From CAVWSM01 sp963799425 (GTDB taxonomy: Bacteria > Actinomycetota > Actinomycetes > Jiangellales > Jiangellaceae), in contig CAWCXA010000009.1 of NCBI GenBank assembly GCA_963799425.1, positions 1 through 64,000 of the forward strand: a DNA stretch of 64,000 bases. The letters are read 5' to 3'. This document shows positions 57,091 through 64,000 of the stretch, one piece after another (within the stretch, counting starts at the first letter, position 1; the number at the start of each line of letters is the position of its first letter). The notes below the pieces were generated by a model, which was given only the letters and a program-made list of their open reading frames with translations, ran no database searches and was not told where the DNA came from. The position numbers and the translations under genes were made by a program.

Positions 57091-58720
57091 GTGCGGCCCG
57101 CTGACCTGCTGTTCACCAACGGTCCGGTGTTCACCGGCGCCGCGACGCCACCGATCGTCATGGACGTCGCCGTTACCGGTGACCAGATCGTCGCGGTCGG
57201 CGACCAGGCTCGTGCGCTGCTGGGCGGAGGCACGGAAGTGGTCGACCTGGCGGGTCGACTGCTGCTTCCCGGGTTTCAGGACGCGCATTGCCACCCCACC
57301 CAAGGTGGAGCCGAGCGCCTGCACTGCGATCTGTCCGAGCTGAACGGTCTCGCCGCCTACCAGGGCGCGATCGCGGCCTACGCAGCGCAACATCAAGACA
57401 CGCCATGGGTGATCGGAAGTGGTTGGCAGCTCGCCGCGTTCACCGGAGGCACGCCGCGCAAGGAAGACCTTGACGCAGTCGTGCCCGAGCGGCCCGCCTA
57501 CTTCCCCAACCGCGACCATCACGGCGCGTGGGTCAACAGCCGCGCCCTCGACCTGGCCGGGATCACGCGTAGAACTCCCGATCCTGCCGACGGTCGCATC
57601 GAGCGCGACGCTGACGGCGAGCCGACGGGAACGCTGCACGAGGGTGCCGTCGCGCTGTTGTTCAAGGTGCTGCCTGAGGAGACGGCAGCCGAGCGCATGG
57701 CTGCGTTGCTCGAGGGCCAGCGCCACCTGCTCGCGCACGGCGTGACCGCGTGGCAGGACGCGATCGTGGGCGCCTATCTGGGCCACGCCGATCCCTACGA
57801 CACGTACGTCGACGCTGCCCGGGCCGGCCAGTTGGTCGCACGGGTCCGCGGCGCACTGTGGTGGGAGCGCGAGCGCGGGCTCGAGCAGCTATCCGAGCTG
57901 GTCGCTCGCCGAGACGGCGCGGGAAACGGCCGGTTCGTCGCCGGCAGCGTGAAGATCATGCTGGACGGCATCGCGGAGAACTTCACGGCCGCGATGCTCG
58001 ACCCCTATTTCGACGGCAACGGCAGTGCGACGAGCCAACCGCGGCATCTCGTTCGTCGATGCTGAGCAGCTCGACACCTACGTCACCGCGTTGGATGTGG
58101 CCGGGTTCCAAGTGCATGTGCACGCGATCGGCGATCGGGCCGTGCGCATCGCGCTCGACGCTTTCGAAGCCGCTCGCACGGCCAACGGGCCATCCGCATC
58201 CCGCCACCATCTGGCGCACCTGCAGGTCGTCTACCCCGAGGATGTCCCACGGTTCGCCGCGCTCGACGTGACCGCCACTGTGCAGGCGCTCTGGGCGCAC
58301 CACGAGCCGCAGATGGATGAGCTGACCATCCCGTTCCTCGGCGCTGTGCGGGCAACCTGGCAATACCCGTTCGGAGACCTGCACCGCAGCGGTGCCGCCC
58401 TTGCCATGGGTAGCGACTGGCCGGTGACGAGCCCAGACCCCTGGCAGGCCGTGCACGTCGCCGTCAACCGCACGGCGTTCGGCGACGACGCAGAGCCGTT
58501 CCTGCCCCATCAGGCGCTCGACCTCGCGCCCACTCTCGCCGCCTACACGTCCGGCTCAGCACGTGTGAACCATCTGGACACGGTTGGCCGCGTCGCGCGC
58601 GGCTATGCCGCGGACCTCGTCGTGGCAACGGCCGACCCCTTCGCGTTGCCCGTCAGCGAGATTGGCTCTGTGAGCACTGCGCGCACGTACGTGGATGGGG
58701 TGCTCGTCCACGAGCGGTGA
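57091..58720 (+). pseudogene. Amidohydrolase family 3 protein (YtcJ-like), one frameshift
   Basis: This metal-dependent hydrolase has about 542 residues. GTG 57091 gives VRPADLLFTNGPVFTG; metal-ligand regions are LLPGFQDAHCHPTQGG, VKIMLDGIAENFTAA, VHVHAIGDRAVRIAL, HHLAHLQVV and MGSDWPVTSPDPWQA. Near 58035 the frame breaks: dropping one C in AGCCAACCGC restores SATSNRGISFVDAEQLDTYV and the frame to the stop at 58720. The substrate in this broad family cannot be predicted. It has its own promoter, and the gene is inserted between mazG and eno. Confidence 0.87.
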
Positions 58721-58810
58721 CGCCTCACCGCACAACGGCGCGCCGTGGGGCGTCTGCGCGTACAACACGGTCCCGTCGTCGAGCCACTCCACCTGATCGT
58801 CCACCGTCGG
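58690..58810 (-). pseudogene. Possible 3' fragment of a WD40/TolB-like propeller gene
   Basis: The minus strand reads DDQVEWLDDGTVLYAQTPHG, which resembles the blade pattern VDDQVEWLDDxTVxY of actinobacterial TolB-like proteins. It then runs antisense into the amidohydrolase gene, and upstream codons (ERYESP) need a one-base shift. I could not find more of such a gene, so it may be a fossil or chance. Confidence 0.3.
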
Positions 58811-58908
58811 GCGACTCGTACCGTTCGCCGTCCTTCATCGGGAACGCGCAGATGACGATCCTCGCAGCCGGCAGGGTGGCGCGTCAGTCCGTTCACGGCA
58901 TTGGTCGG

Positions 58909-58914
58909 TAGGCT
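58909..58914 (+). promoter_or_regulatory. Candidate eno -10 box
   Basis: TAGGCT, 43 nt before the eno start. The leader carries AAGGAG at 58945-58950. Confidence 0.45.
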
Positions 58915-58957
58915 CGGGCCCGTCTGAGACGAGCTTCACACGGCAAGGAGACGCCCC

Positions 58958-60238
58958 GTGGCGACCATCGAGGCCATTGGCGCGCGAGAGATCCTGGACT
59001 CGCGCGGCAACCCCACCGTCGAGGTCGAGGTAGCCCTCGACGACGGCACGATCGCCCGTGCGGCCGTGCCCAGCGGAGCGTCCACCGGTGCCTTCGAGGC
59101 GGTCGAGCTTCGCGACGGCGACACCGGCCGCTACCAGGGCAAGGGTGTGGAGAAGGCCGTGCTCGGCGTGCTCGACGACATCGCTCCCGAGCTGCTGGGC
59201 TACGAGGCGAGCGAGCAGCGCCTCATCGACGAGCGGATGCTCGACCTCGACGGCACGGCCAACAAGTCCAAGCTCGGCGCCAATGCGATCTTGGGCGTCT
59301 CGCTCGCCGTGGCCAAGGCCGCAGCCGAGTCGGCCGAGCTGCCGCTGTTCCGCTATGTCGGCGGGCCCAACGCACATGTCCTGCCCGTGCCGATGCTCAA
59401 CATCCTCAACGGTGGCGCGCACGCCGACTCCAACGTCGACGTCCAGGAGTTCATGATCGCCCCGATCGGTGCCGAGAGCTTCCGCGAAGCGATCCGCTGG
59501 GGCGCTGAGGTCTACCACGCGCTCAAGAGCGTGCTCAAGGAGCGCGGCCTCGCCACGGGCCTGGGCGACGAGGGCGGCTTTGCGCCCAACCTGCCGAGCA
59601 ACCGCGAGGCGCTCGACCTGATCGCCGTCGCGGTCGAGAAAGCGGGCTTCAAGTCCGGCACCGACGTCGCGTTCGCGCTCGATGTGGCGGCCACCGAGTT
59701 CTTCAAGGACGGGTCGTACGCGTTCGAGGGCGCAAGCAAGTCCGCCGAGCAGATGATCGCCTACTACGCCGACCTGCTCTCCGCCTACCCGCTCGTGTCG
59801 ATCGAGGACCCGCTCGCCGAGGACGACTGGGCCTCCTGGACCGCGCTCACCGCCGAGCTCGGTGGCCGGGTGCAGATCGTGGGCGACGACCTGTTCGTGA
59901 CCAACGTCGAGCGGCTGCAGCGCGGCATCACCGAGTCGGCTGCCAACGCATTGCTCGTCAAGGTCAATCAGATCGGCTCGCTCACCGAGACACTCGACGC
60001 GGTCGCCCTGGCCCACCGCAGCGGCTTCCGCTGCATGATGAGCCACCGCTCCGGCGAGACCGAGGACACCACGATCGCCGACCTGGCCGTCGCGACCGAC
60101 TGTGGCCAGATCAAGTCGGGAGCACCCGCCCGGTCCGAGCGGGTGGCCAAGTACAACCAGCTGTTGCGCATCGAGGAGGAGCTCGACGACGCCGCGCGCT
60201 ACGCCGGAGCAAGCGCGTTCCCGCGGTTCCGGGCCTGA
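58958..60238 (+). CDS. eno: Enolase
   Basis: It interconverts 2-phosphoglycerate and phosphoenolpyruvate in glycolysis. The 426 residues carry AREILDSRGNPTVEVEV, SGASTGAFEAVELRDGD, GDEGGFAPNLPSN, metal-site VSIEDPLAEDDW, the catalytic-Lys region LLVKVNQIGSLTET and MSHRSGETEDTTIADLAV. GTG 58958 follows AAGGAG by 7 nt. Intact and full length. It leads the block eno-ftsB-DUF501-ppx, whose genes are nearly contiguous. Confidence 0.98.
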   Translation: MATIEAIGAREILDSRGNPTVEVEVALDDGTIARAAVPSGASTGAFEAVELRDGDTGRYQGKGVEKAVLGVLDDIAPELLGYEASEQRLIDERMLDLDGTANKSKLGANAILGVSLAVAKAAAESAELPLFRYVGGPNAHVLPVPMLNILNGGAHADSNVDVQEFMIAPIGAESFREAIRWGAEVYHALKSVLKERGLATGLGDEGGFAPNLPSNREALDLIAVAVEKAGFKSGTDVAFALDVAATEFFKDGSYAFEGASKSAEQMIAYYADLLSAYPLVSIEDPLAEDDWASWTALTAELGGRVQIVGDDLFVTNVERLQRGITESAANALLVKVNQIGSLTETLDAVALAHRSGFRCMMSHRSGETEDTTIADLAVATDCGQIKSGAPARSERVAKYNQLLRIEEELDDAARYAGASAFPRFRA

Positions 60239-60241
60239 TTC

Positions 60242-60831
60242 GTGGCGACACGCCGGGGCCCAGGGAGCCGACCGGGGGGTGGTCCGCAAGGGCGCCGCTC
60301 CACCGATCGGCAGCCCCGTTCCGGAGCTGCTCCGCGTCCGGCCGCCCGCACGCGGCCCGGCCCGACAGCTGGTCGGCCGGCTGAAACACCGGCACCTGAC
60401 GGGGACGGCACAGCGCAGGCCGCTCGGCGATCGTCGTACACGGGGCGCGCCGCACTGTTGGCGTTGCTGCTCGTTGTGCTGGCGGTCTCCTACGCCTACC
60501 CGCTGCGCACCTGGTTGGAGCAGCGCGCCGACATCTCCGATCTCCGCGCCGAACGGGCCGACCTCGAGGCGCAGGTCCGCGACCTCGAGGCGCAGCAGCG
60601 AGCGTCTGGGAGGATCCCGCCTACGTGCAGCAGCAGGCGCGAGATCGGCTGCACTTCGTGCTGCCCGGCGAGGTGGGCTACGTCGTCGTCGACGGGGAGG
60701 GCGAGCAGGTCGGCGCGCTCCCCGACCCGGCAGCCGTCGACCCCGAGGCGACCGGCCCATGGTGGTCAAAACTCTGGGGGACCGTCGAGGCAGCAGCGGC
60801 GGAGCCCGCCGTCGACGAGCCACAGCCCTGA
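60242..60831 (+). pseudogene. FtsB/DivIC-type septum formation initiator, one frameshift
   Basis: This bitopic divisome protein has a basic Pro/Arg-rich cytoplasmic tail, one membrane helix (AALLALLLVVLAVSYAYPL), and an extracellular coiled coil (SDLRAERADLEAQVRDLEAQ). The conserved FtsB C-terminal part is WEDPAYVQQQARDRLHFVLP then GEVGYVVV. The coiled coil and the C-terminal part are in different frames, with the break near 60600 in CAGCAGCGAGCG. Start GTG 60242 is 3 nt after eno; the stop TGA shares its last base with the ATG of DUF501. Repaired length is about 196 residues. Confidence 0.85.
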
Positions 60832-61367
60832 TGGCCCTGCCGCCCCTGCCTCCGGCCCAGCCTGAGGCAGCGACCGGGCACGACCTCGCGGCGATGCAAG
60901 CCCAGCTCGGCAGGCCGCTGCGCGGTGCGGTGTCGGTCGCGCATCGTTGTCCTTGCGGTCTGCCCGACGTGGTCGAGACGTCGCCACGGCTGCCAGGTGG
61001 CACACCGTTCCCAACGCTCTACTACCTGACCTGCCCGCGCGCGACCGCGGCCACGAGCACGCTCGAGGCCACCGGCATGATGCGCGAGATGACTGGGCGC
61101 CTGCACTCCGATGTCGACCTGGCCCGTCGCTACCGCTCGGCGCACGACAGCTACCTCGCGCGCCGCGAGGAGATCGAGCATGTCGACGAGATCGCCGGCA
61201 TCACGGCAGGCGGCATGCCCGATCGCGTCAAGTGCCTGCATGTGCTGGTCGCCCATGCCTTGGCTGTCGGTCCTGGAGTCAACCCCCTCGGTGACGAGGC
61301 GGTGGCCGCCCTGCCGGAGTGGTGGGCAGGCGGTCCTTGCGTGGCTATCGATGAGGGTGCGTCGTGA
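60831..61367 (+). CDS. DUF501 protein
   Basis: This 178-residue cytoplasmic protein belongs to the actinobacterial DUF501 family and has no known activity. Conserved cysteines are in VAHRCPCGLPDVVETSPRL and YYLTCPRA, followed by the HVLVAHALAVGPGVNPLGDE tail. ATG 60831 overlaps the preceding stop by one base (TGATG), and its own stop overlaps ppx by 4 nt, so the three genes are co-translated. The fixed order ftsB-DUF501-ppx is widely conserved in actinobacteria. Confidence 0.9.
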   Translation: MALPPLPPAQPEAATGHDLAAMQAQLGRPLRGAVSVAHRCPCGLPDVVETSPRLPGGTPFPTLYYLTCPRATAATSTLEATGMMREMTGRLHSDVDLARRYRSAHDSYLARREEIEHVDEIAGITAGGMPDRVKCLHVLVAHALAVGPGVNPLGDEAVAALPEWWAGGPCVAIDEGAS

Positions 61368-62293
61368 CTCGCGTCGCCGCGATCGACTGCGGCACCAACT
61401 CGATCCGCCTGCTCGTCGCCGACATCACGGTCGAGGCGGGCAACTCCACGCTGGTCGATCTCGACCGGCGCATGGAGATCGTGCGGCTCGGCCAAGGCGT
61501 CGACCGCACCGGCCGACTCGCGCCGGAGGCGCTTGATCGTACGTTTGCCGCGTTGCGCCGCTTTGCCGATCGCATCGACGAGCTCGGCGCCGAGCGCGTA
61601 CGCATGGTCGCCACCAGCGCGACCCGCGACGCGGCCAACCGTGACGAGTTCGTCGCCGGGGTGCAAGACATCCTCGGTGTGCCGCCGGAGGTGGTGTCCG
61701 GAGGCGAGGAGGCGCAGCTGTCGTACGTCGGCGCGACCCGCGAGCTGGGCGACGACATGACACCTCCCTACCTCGTCGTGGACATCGGCGGCGGGTCCAC
61801 CGAGCTCGTGCTCGGCAATGGCACCATGCGGGGCGCAATCTCGGTCGACATCGGGTGCGTGCGGCTCACCGAGCGCCACTTCCACGACGATCCGCCGACC
61901 GCGGGCCAGGTGGCCGAGGCGCGTGCCGACATCGAGGCTGCGCTGGGGCGCGTCGAGCAGGCCGTGCCGATGCACGAGGCCCGGACGCTTGTCGGACTGG
62001 CGGGGTCCGTGACCACAGTCGGCGGCATCGCGCTCGACCTGCCGGCGTACGACGCGATCGCCATCCATCACTCCCGAGTGGCTGCGCGGACCGTACGCGA
62101 GATCAGCGATCGGCTGATCGCGCTCGACCACGATGCGCGCGCGGCGATCCCGGTCATGCACCCCGGCCGGGTGGATGTCATCGCAGCCGGTGCCCTCGTC
62201 CTCCGCGCCATCGTCGATCGTGTCGGCGCTGCCGAGGTCGTCGTCAGCGAGCACGACATCCTCGACGGCATCGCGTGGAGCTGCGTCGGCTGA
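61364..62293 (+). CDS. ppx: Ppx/GppA family exopolyphosphatase
   Basis: This 309-residue short-form Ppx/GppA enzyme acts on polyphosphate or pppGpp. The ASKHA-fold motifs are AAIDCGTNSIRLLVAD, VDIGGGSTELVLGNGTM and LAGSVTTVGGIAL, with the catalytic Glu region ATSATRDAANRDEFV. GTG 61364 overlaps DUF501 by 4 nt. Intact. The mycobacterial neighbour in the same position is Rv1026. Confidence 0.93.
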   Translation: MTRVAAIDCGTNSIRLLVADITVEAGNSTLVDLDRRMEIVRLGQGVDRTGRLAPEALDRTFAALRRFADRIDELGAERVRMVATSATRDAANRDEFVAGVQDILGVPPEVVSGGEEAQLSYVGATRELGDDMTPPYLVVDIGGGSTELVLGNGTMRGAISVDIGCVRLTERHFHDDPPTAGQVAEARADIEAALGRVEQAVPMHEARTLVGLAGSVTTVGGIALDLPAYDAIAIHHSRVAARTVREISDRLIALDHDARAAIPVMHPGRVDVIAAGALVLRAIVDRVGAAEVVVSEHDILDGIAWSCVG

Positions 62294-62422
62294 GCGCCGG
62301 CACATTCCCTCCGCCCGGCAGCCCGTCGTTCGGCAGGACCCGCGGTATTGACGCCTGGTGGCGGCGCCCCCTATGTTTCCCGAGGACGCTCTGAAAGTTG
62401 CGTAAACGTTCCGGTCTCTGCT

Positions 62423-62435
62423 CCGAAAGTTTCGG
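62423..62435. promoter_or_regulatory. Probable xylan-response operator upstream of the GH10 gene
   Basis: CCGAAAGTTTCGG is a perfect inverted repeat with 6-bp arms and one central base, 26 nt before the GH10 start. It fits the CGAA-N-TTCG/CGAAA-N-TTTCG sites described for LacI-type xylan regulators such as BxlR in Streptomyces. A half-similar CTGAAAGTTGCG lies just upstream at about 62390-62401. Confidence 0.6.
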
Positions 62436-62460
62436 AATCACGAGAGGGAGGCACGTCCGC

Positions 62461-63582
62461 ATGAAGTCCGCACGCATTGCCCTCATCGCCGCCGTCGTCG
62501 GAGCCAGCGCACTCGGAGGGCTTGCCCAGTCGGGTGCGCAGTCGCAGGACAGGCACAGCGGCGGCGGGCAGGTCCAGACGATCGACCAACCGTTGCGCGA
62601 CCTCGCCAAGCGGCTCGACCTGCGAGTTGGCACGGCGGTCGACATGAGCGCGCTCGTCACCGACGCGACGTACCGCGATCGGGTCGCTGACGAGTTCTCC
62701 GCCGTCACCGCCGAGAACGTGATGAAGTGGGAGAGCCTGGAGCCGGCCCGCGGTCAGTACAACTGGGGTCCGGCCGACGAGCTCGTCGACTTTGCGCGGC
62801 AGAACGGGCAGCGCGTCCACGGGCACACGCTGATCTGGCACAACCAGCTGCCCGGCTGGCTCACGCAGGGCCTGGCCGACGGGTCCATCACGTCCGGCGA
62901 GTTCCGGGACATCGTCCGCGAGCATGTGACGACGGTTGTCAGCCACTTCAAGGGCCGGATCTGGCACTGGGACGTCGTCAACGAGGCGTTCACCGACGGT
63001 GACAACCCCGTCCTGCGCGACACGATCTTCCGACAGCACATGGGCGACGCCTACATCGCCGACGTGCTGCGGTGGGCTCATGCTGCCGACCCCAAGGCCG
63101 AGCTGTGGCTCAACGACTACGCGATAGACAACGTCAATCCGAAGAGCACGGCCTACTACGAGTTCGCGAGGCAGCTGTTGCGGCAGCGCGTGCCACTCAC
63201 CGGCATGGGTTTCCAGGGACACCTGGACCTGCAATACCCGATCCCGATCGACGCGGTTGACAACCTGCGTCGCTTTGACGCACTGGGACTCACGACCGGC
63301 TTCACCGAGGTGGACGTGCGCTACTTCCTGCCGGGAGACACCTACAAGACGGCCGGCCAGGTCGGGAGCTTCACGACGCTGCTGCAGGCTTGCTTGCTGA
63401 CCGACGGCTGCGAGATGTTCACGCTGTGGGGCTTCACTGACAAGTACTCGTGGGTTCCGGGCTTTTTCGGAAACCAGGGCGAAGCCACACCTCTGGATGA
63501 GAGCTTCCAGCCAAAGCCTGCTTACCGCGGCCTGCAGCAGACGCTCTCCTTGGCCGCCAGCGGTGCTGGCAGTCACCGGTGA
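62461..63582 (+). CDS. Secreted GH10 endo-1,4-beta-xylanase
   Basis: This (beta/alpha)8 enzyme hydrolyses xylan backbones. The 373 residues from ATG 62461 (GAGGGAGG upstream) carry a signal peptide (RIALIAAVVGASALGGLAQS), then TAENVMKWESLEP and HTLIWHNQLPGWL. The acid/base Glu175 is in DVVNEAFTDG and the nucleophile Glu283 in TEVDVRY, with the substrate-site LWGFTDKYSWVPGFF. It has no carbohydrate-binding module. It stands alone behind a probable xylan operator and is intact. Confidence 0.95.
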   Translation: MKSARIALIAAVVGASALGGLAQSGAQSQDRHSGGGQVQTIDQPLRDLAKRLDLRVGTAVDMSALVTDATYRDRVADEFSAVTAENVMKWESLEPARGQYNWGPADELVDFARQNGQRVHGHTLIWHNQLPGWLTQGLADGSITSGEFRDIVREHVTTVVSHFKGRIWHWDVVNEAFTDGDNPVLRDTIFRQHMGDAYIADVLRWAHAADPKAELWLNDYAIDNVNPKSTAYYEFARQLLRQRVPLTGMGFQGHLDLQYPIPIDAVDNLRRFDALGLTTGFTEVDVRYFLPGDTYKTAGQVGSFTTLLQACLLTDGCEMFTLWGFTDKYSWVPGFFGNQGEATPLDESFQPKPAYRGLQQTLSLAASGAGSHR

Positions 63583-63583
63583 G

Positions 63584-63796
63584 CTAGGCGGCCTCGGCCT
63601 CAGCCAGCTCGAGCGTGTGCAGCGCATCGCGGCGCCGGAGCTGCGCGTCGCGCAGGTCGGCCTCGTGCTGCGGCGTCGGGTCGCGGCGGTTGATGGCCTC
63701 ACGCGCGGCCTCGGCGCGGGCTGCCTCGATGGCTCGCGCACGTGCTCGGTCTATGTCGGTCATGGCACCGACCGGGTCAGTGAGTGTGATTGTCAT
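63584..63796 (-). CDS. Small charged helical protein, hypothetical
   Basis: 70 residues from ATG 63796, with AAGGAG on its strand 8 nt upstream. After TITLTDPVGAMTDIDRARAR the sequence is a nearly continuous Ala/Glu/Arg helix with heptad character (AIEAARAEAAREAINRRD). No known family is recognised. Its stop is 1 nt from the convergent GH10 stop. Confidence 0.65.
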   Translation of the reverse strand: MTITLTDPVGAMTDIDRARARAIEAARAEAAREAINRRDPTPQHEADLRDAQLRRRDALHTLELAEAEAA

Positions 63797-63865
63797 GGCG
63801 GATCTCCTTCCGCCTTGAATACGACGCCGAAGCCCCTTCGGTTCGGTCGTCGATGGGAGGAGCCC

Positions 63866-63885
63866 GTATCACTTCGCGGTGATAC
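63866..63885. promoter_or_regulatory. Inverted repeat GTATCAC-N6-GTGATAC
   Basis: Perfect 7-bp arms around TTCGCG, in the divergent gap between the small helical protein and the glycosylase gene, 27 nt before ATG 63912. The size and symmetry suit a TetR/MarR-type operator; no regulator is nearby. Confidence 0.45.
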
Positions 63886-63911
63886 ACGGCTCGGTCCGAG
63901 AGACTGTCGGG

Positions 63912-64000
63912 ATGACCCGGACTGTGCTGCTGCCGCATCCAGTGGTCGGCGGGCGGTTCGCGAGTCCAGTCGCGCCGGGCACCGGATGGCCAGACGACCC
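63912..64000 (+). CDS. Uracil-DNA glycosylase family protein, cut by the window end
   Basis: The 29 visible residues start MTRTVLLPHPVVGGRFASPV and continue APGTGWPDDP. The pattern FASPVxPGTGWPxDP is the N-terminus of an actinobacterial uracil-DNA glycosylase-like protein that removes uracil from DNA. No Shine-Dalgarno sequence is visible before ATG 63912. The active site is beyond the window, so assignment rests on the N-terminal pattern only. Confidence 0.55.
   Translation, partial: MTRTVLLPHPVVGGRFASPVAPGTGWPDD

Noticed and set aside
1..64000. CRISPR arrays, insertion sequences, integrases, rRNA genes
   Set aside because: No regularly spaced direct repeats, transposase or integrase motifs, or rRNA sequence were seen.

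Overview
The window is high-GC DNA from an actinobacterium. GTG starts are common, translationally coupled 4-nt overlaps (GTGA/ATGA) are frequent, and several genes have TAGSCT-type -10 boxes only 6-8 nt before the start codon. The housekeeping order glmU-prs-rplY-pth and mfd-lipoprotein-mazG-eno-ftsB/divIC-DUF501-ppx is that of the mycobacterial Rv1014c-Rv1026 neighbourhood. A Nocardioidaceae-like organism is a guess from gene content only.

Layout. Positions 1-6.6 kb hold small accessory and partly decayed genes: an MDR oxidoreductase with an internal deletion, a lipoprotein, a GlsB-type membrane protein, a DinB-like protein, a broken ICMT gene, a GNAT acetyltransferase, a DUF2007 protein, an epoxide hydrolase and the 3' stub of a second one. 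Positions 7.2-11.2 kb hold glmU, prs, rplY and pth. Positions 11.2-14.0 kb hold a TauE/SafE transporter and a secreted metallophosphatase. Positions 14.4-47.1 kb form a polysaccharide island. A plus-strand operon (initiating sugar-phosphate transferase, cysQ, cysD, cysN) converges on a minus-strand operon (Wzy-like polymerase, phosphotransferase, two chain-length proteins, CDP-alcohol phosphotransferase, GT2, flippase, ParB-like/methyltransferase, RCC1 lipoprotein). Beyond it lie a GH26 enzyme, a pseudo-ATP-sulfurylase/APS-kinase fusion, a WecG/TagA glycosyltransferase, three large secreted PKD, propeller or RCC1 proteins and a PAPS-type sulfotransferase. Positions 47.2-51.6 kb hold DUF4012, a secreted propeller protein and PhoD. 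Positions 51.8-62.3 kb resume the housekeeping block from mfd to ppx. After it come a GH10 xylanase, a small helical protein and the start of a uracil-DNA glycosylase.

How the genes fit together. CysDN makes APS, the APS kinase makes PAPS, a sulfotransferase would use PAPS, and CysQ would remove the PAP product. No sulfite-forming or sulfite-reducing gene is present. Beside a full Wzx/Wzy/PCP assembly set, this reads as a dedicated pathway for a sulfated exopolysaccharide, possibly also carrying phospho-polyol groups. That is an inference from gene content.

Quality note. From about 35.6 to 60.6 kb many genes, including mfd, mazG, phoD and the ftsB-like gene, are interrupted by single-base shifts. 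Where the reading can be reconstructed the shift is usually one extra G or C. The 7.2-35.1 kb segment has none that I can see. I treat most of these breaks as probable sequence errors and describe the genes as if repaired.
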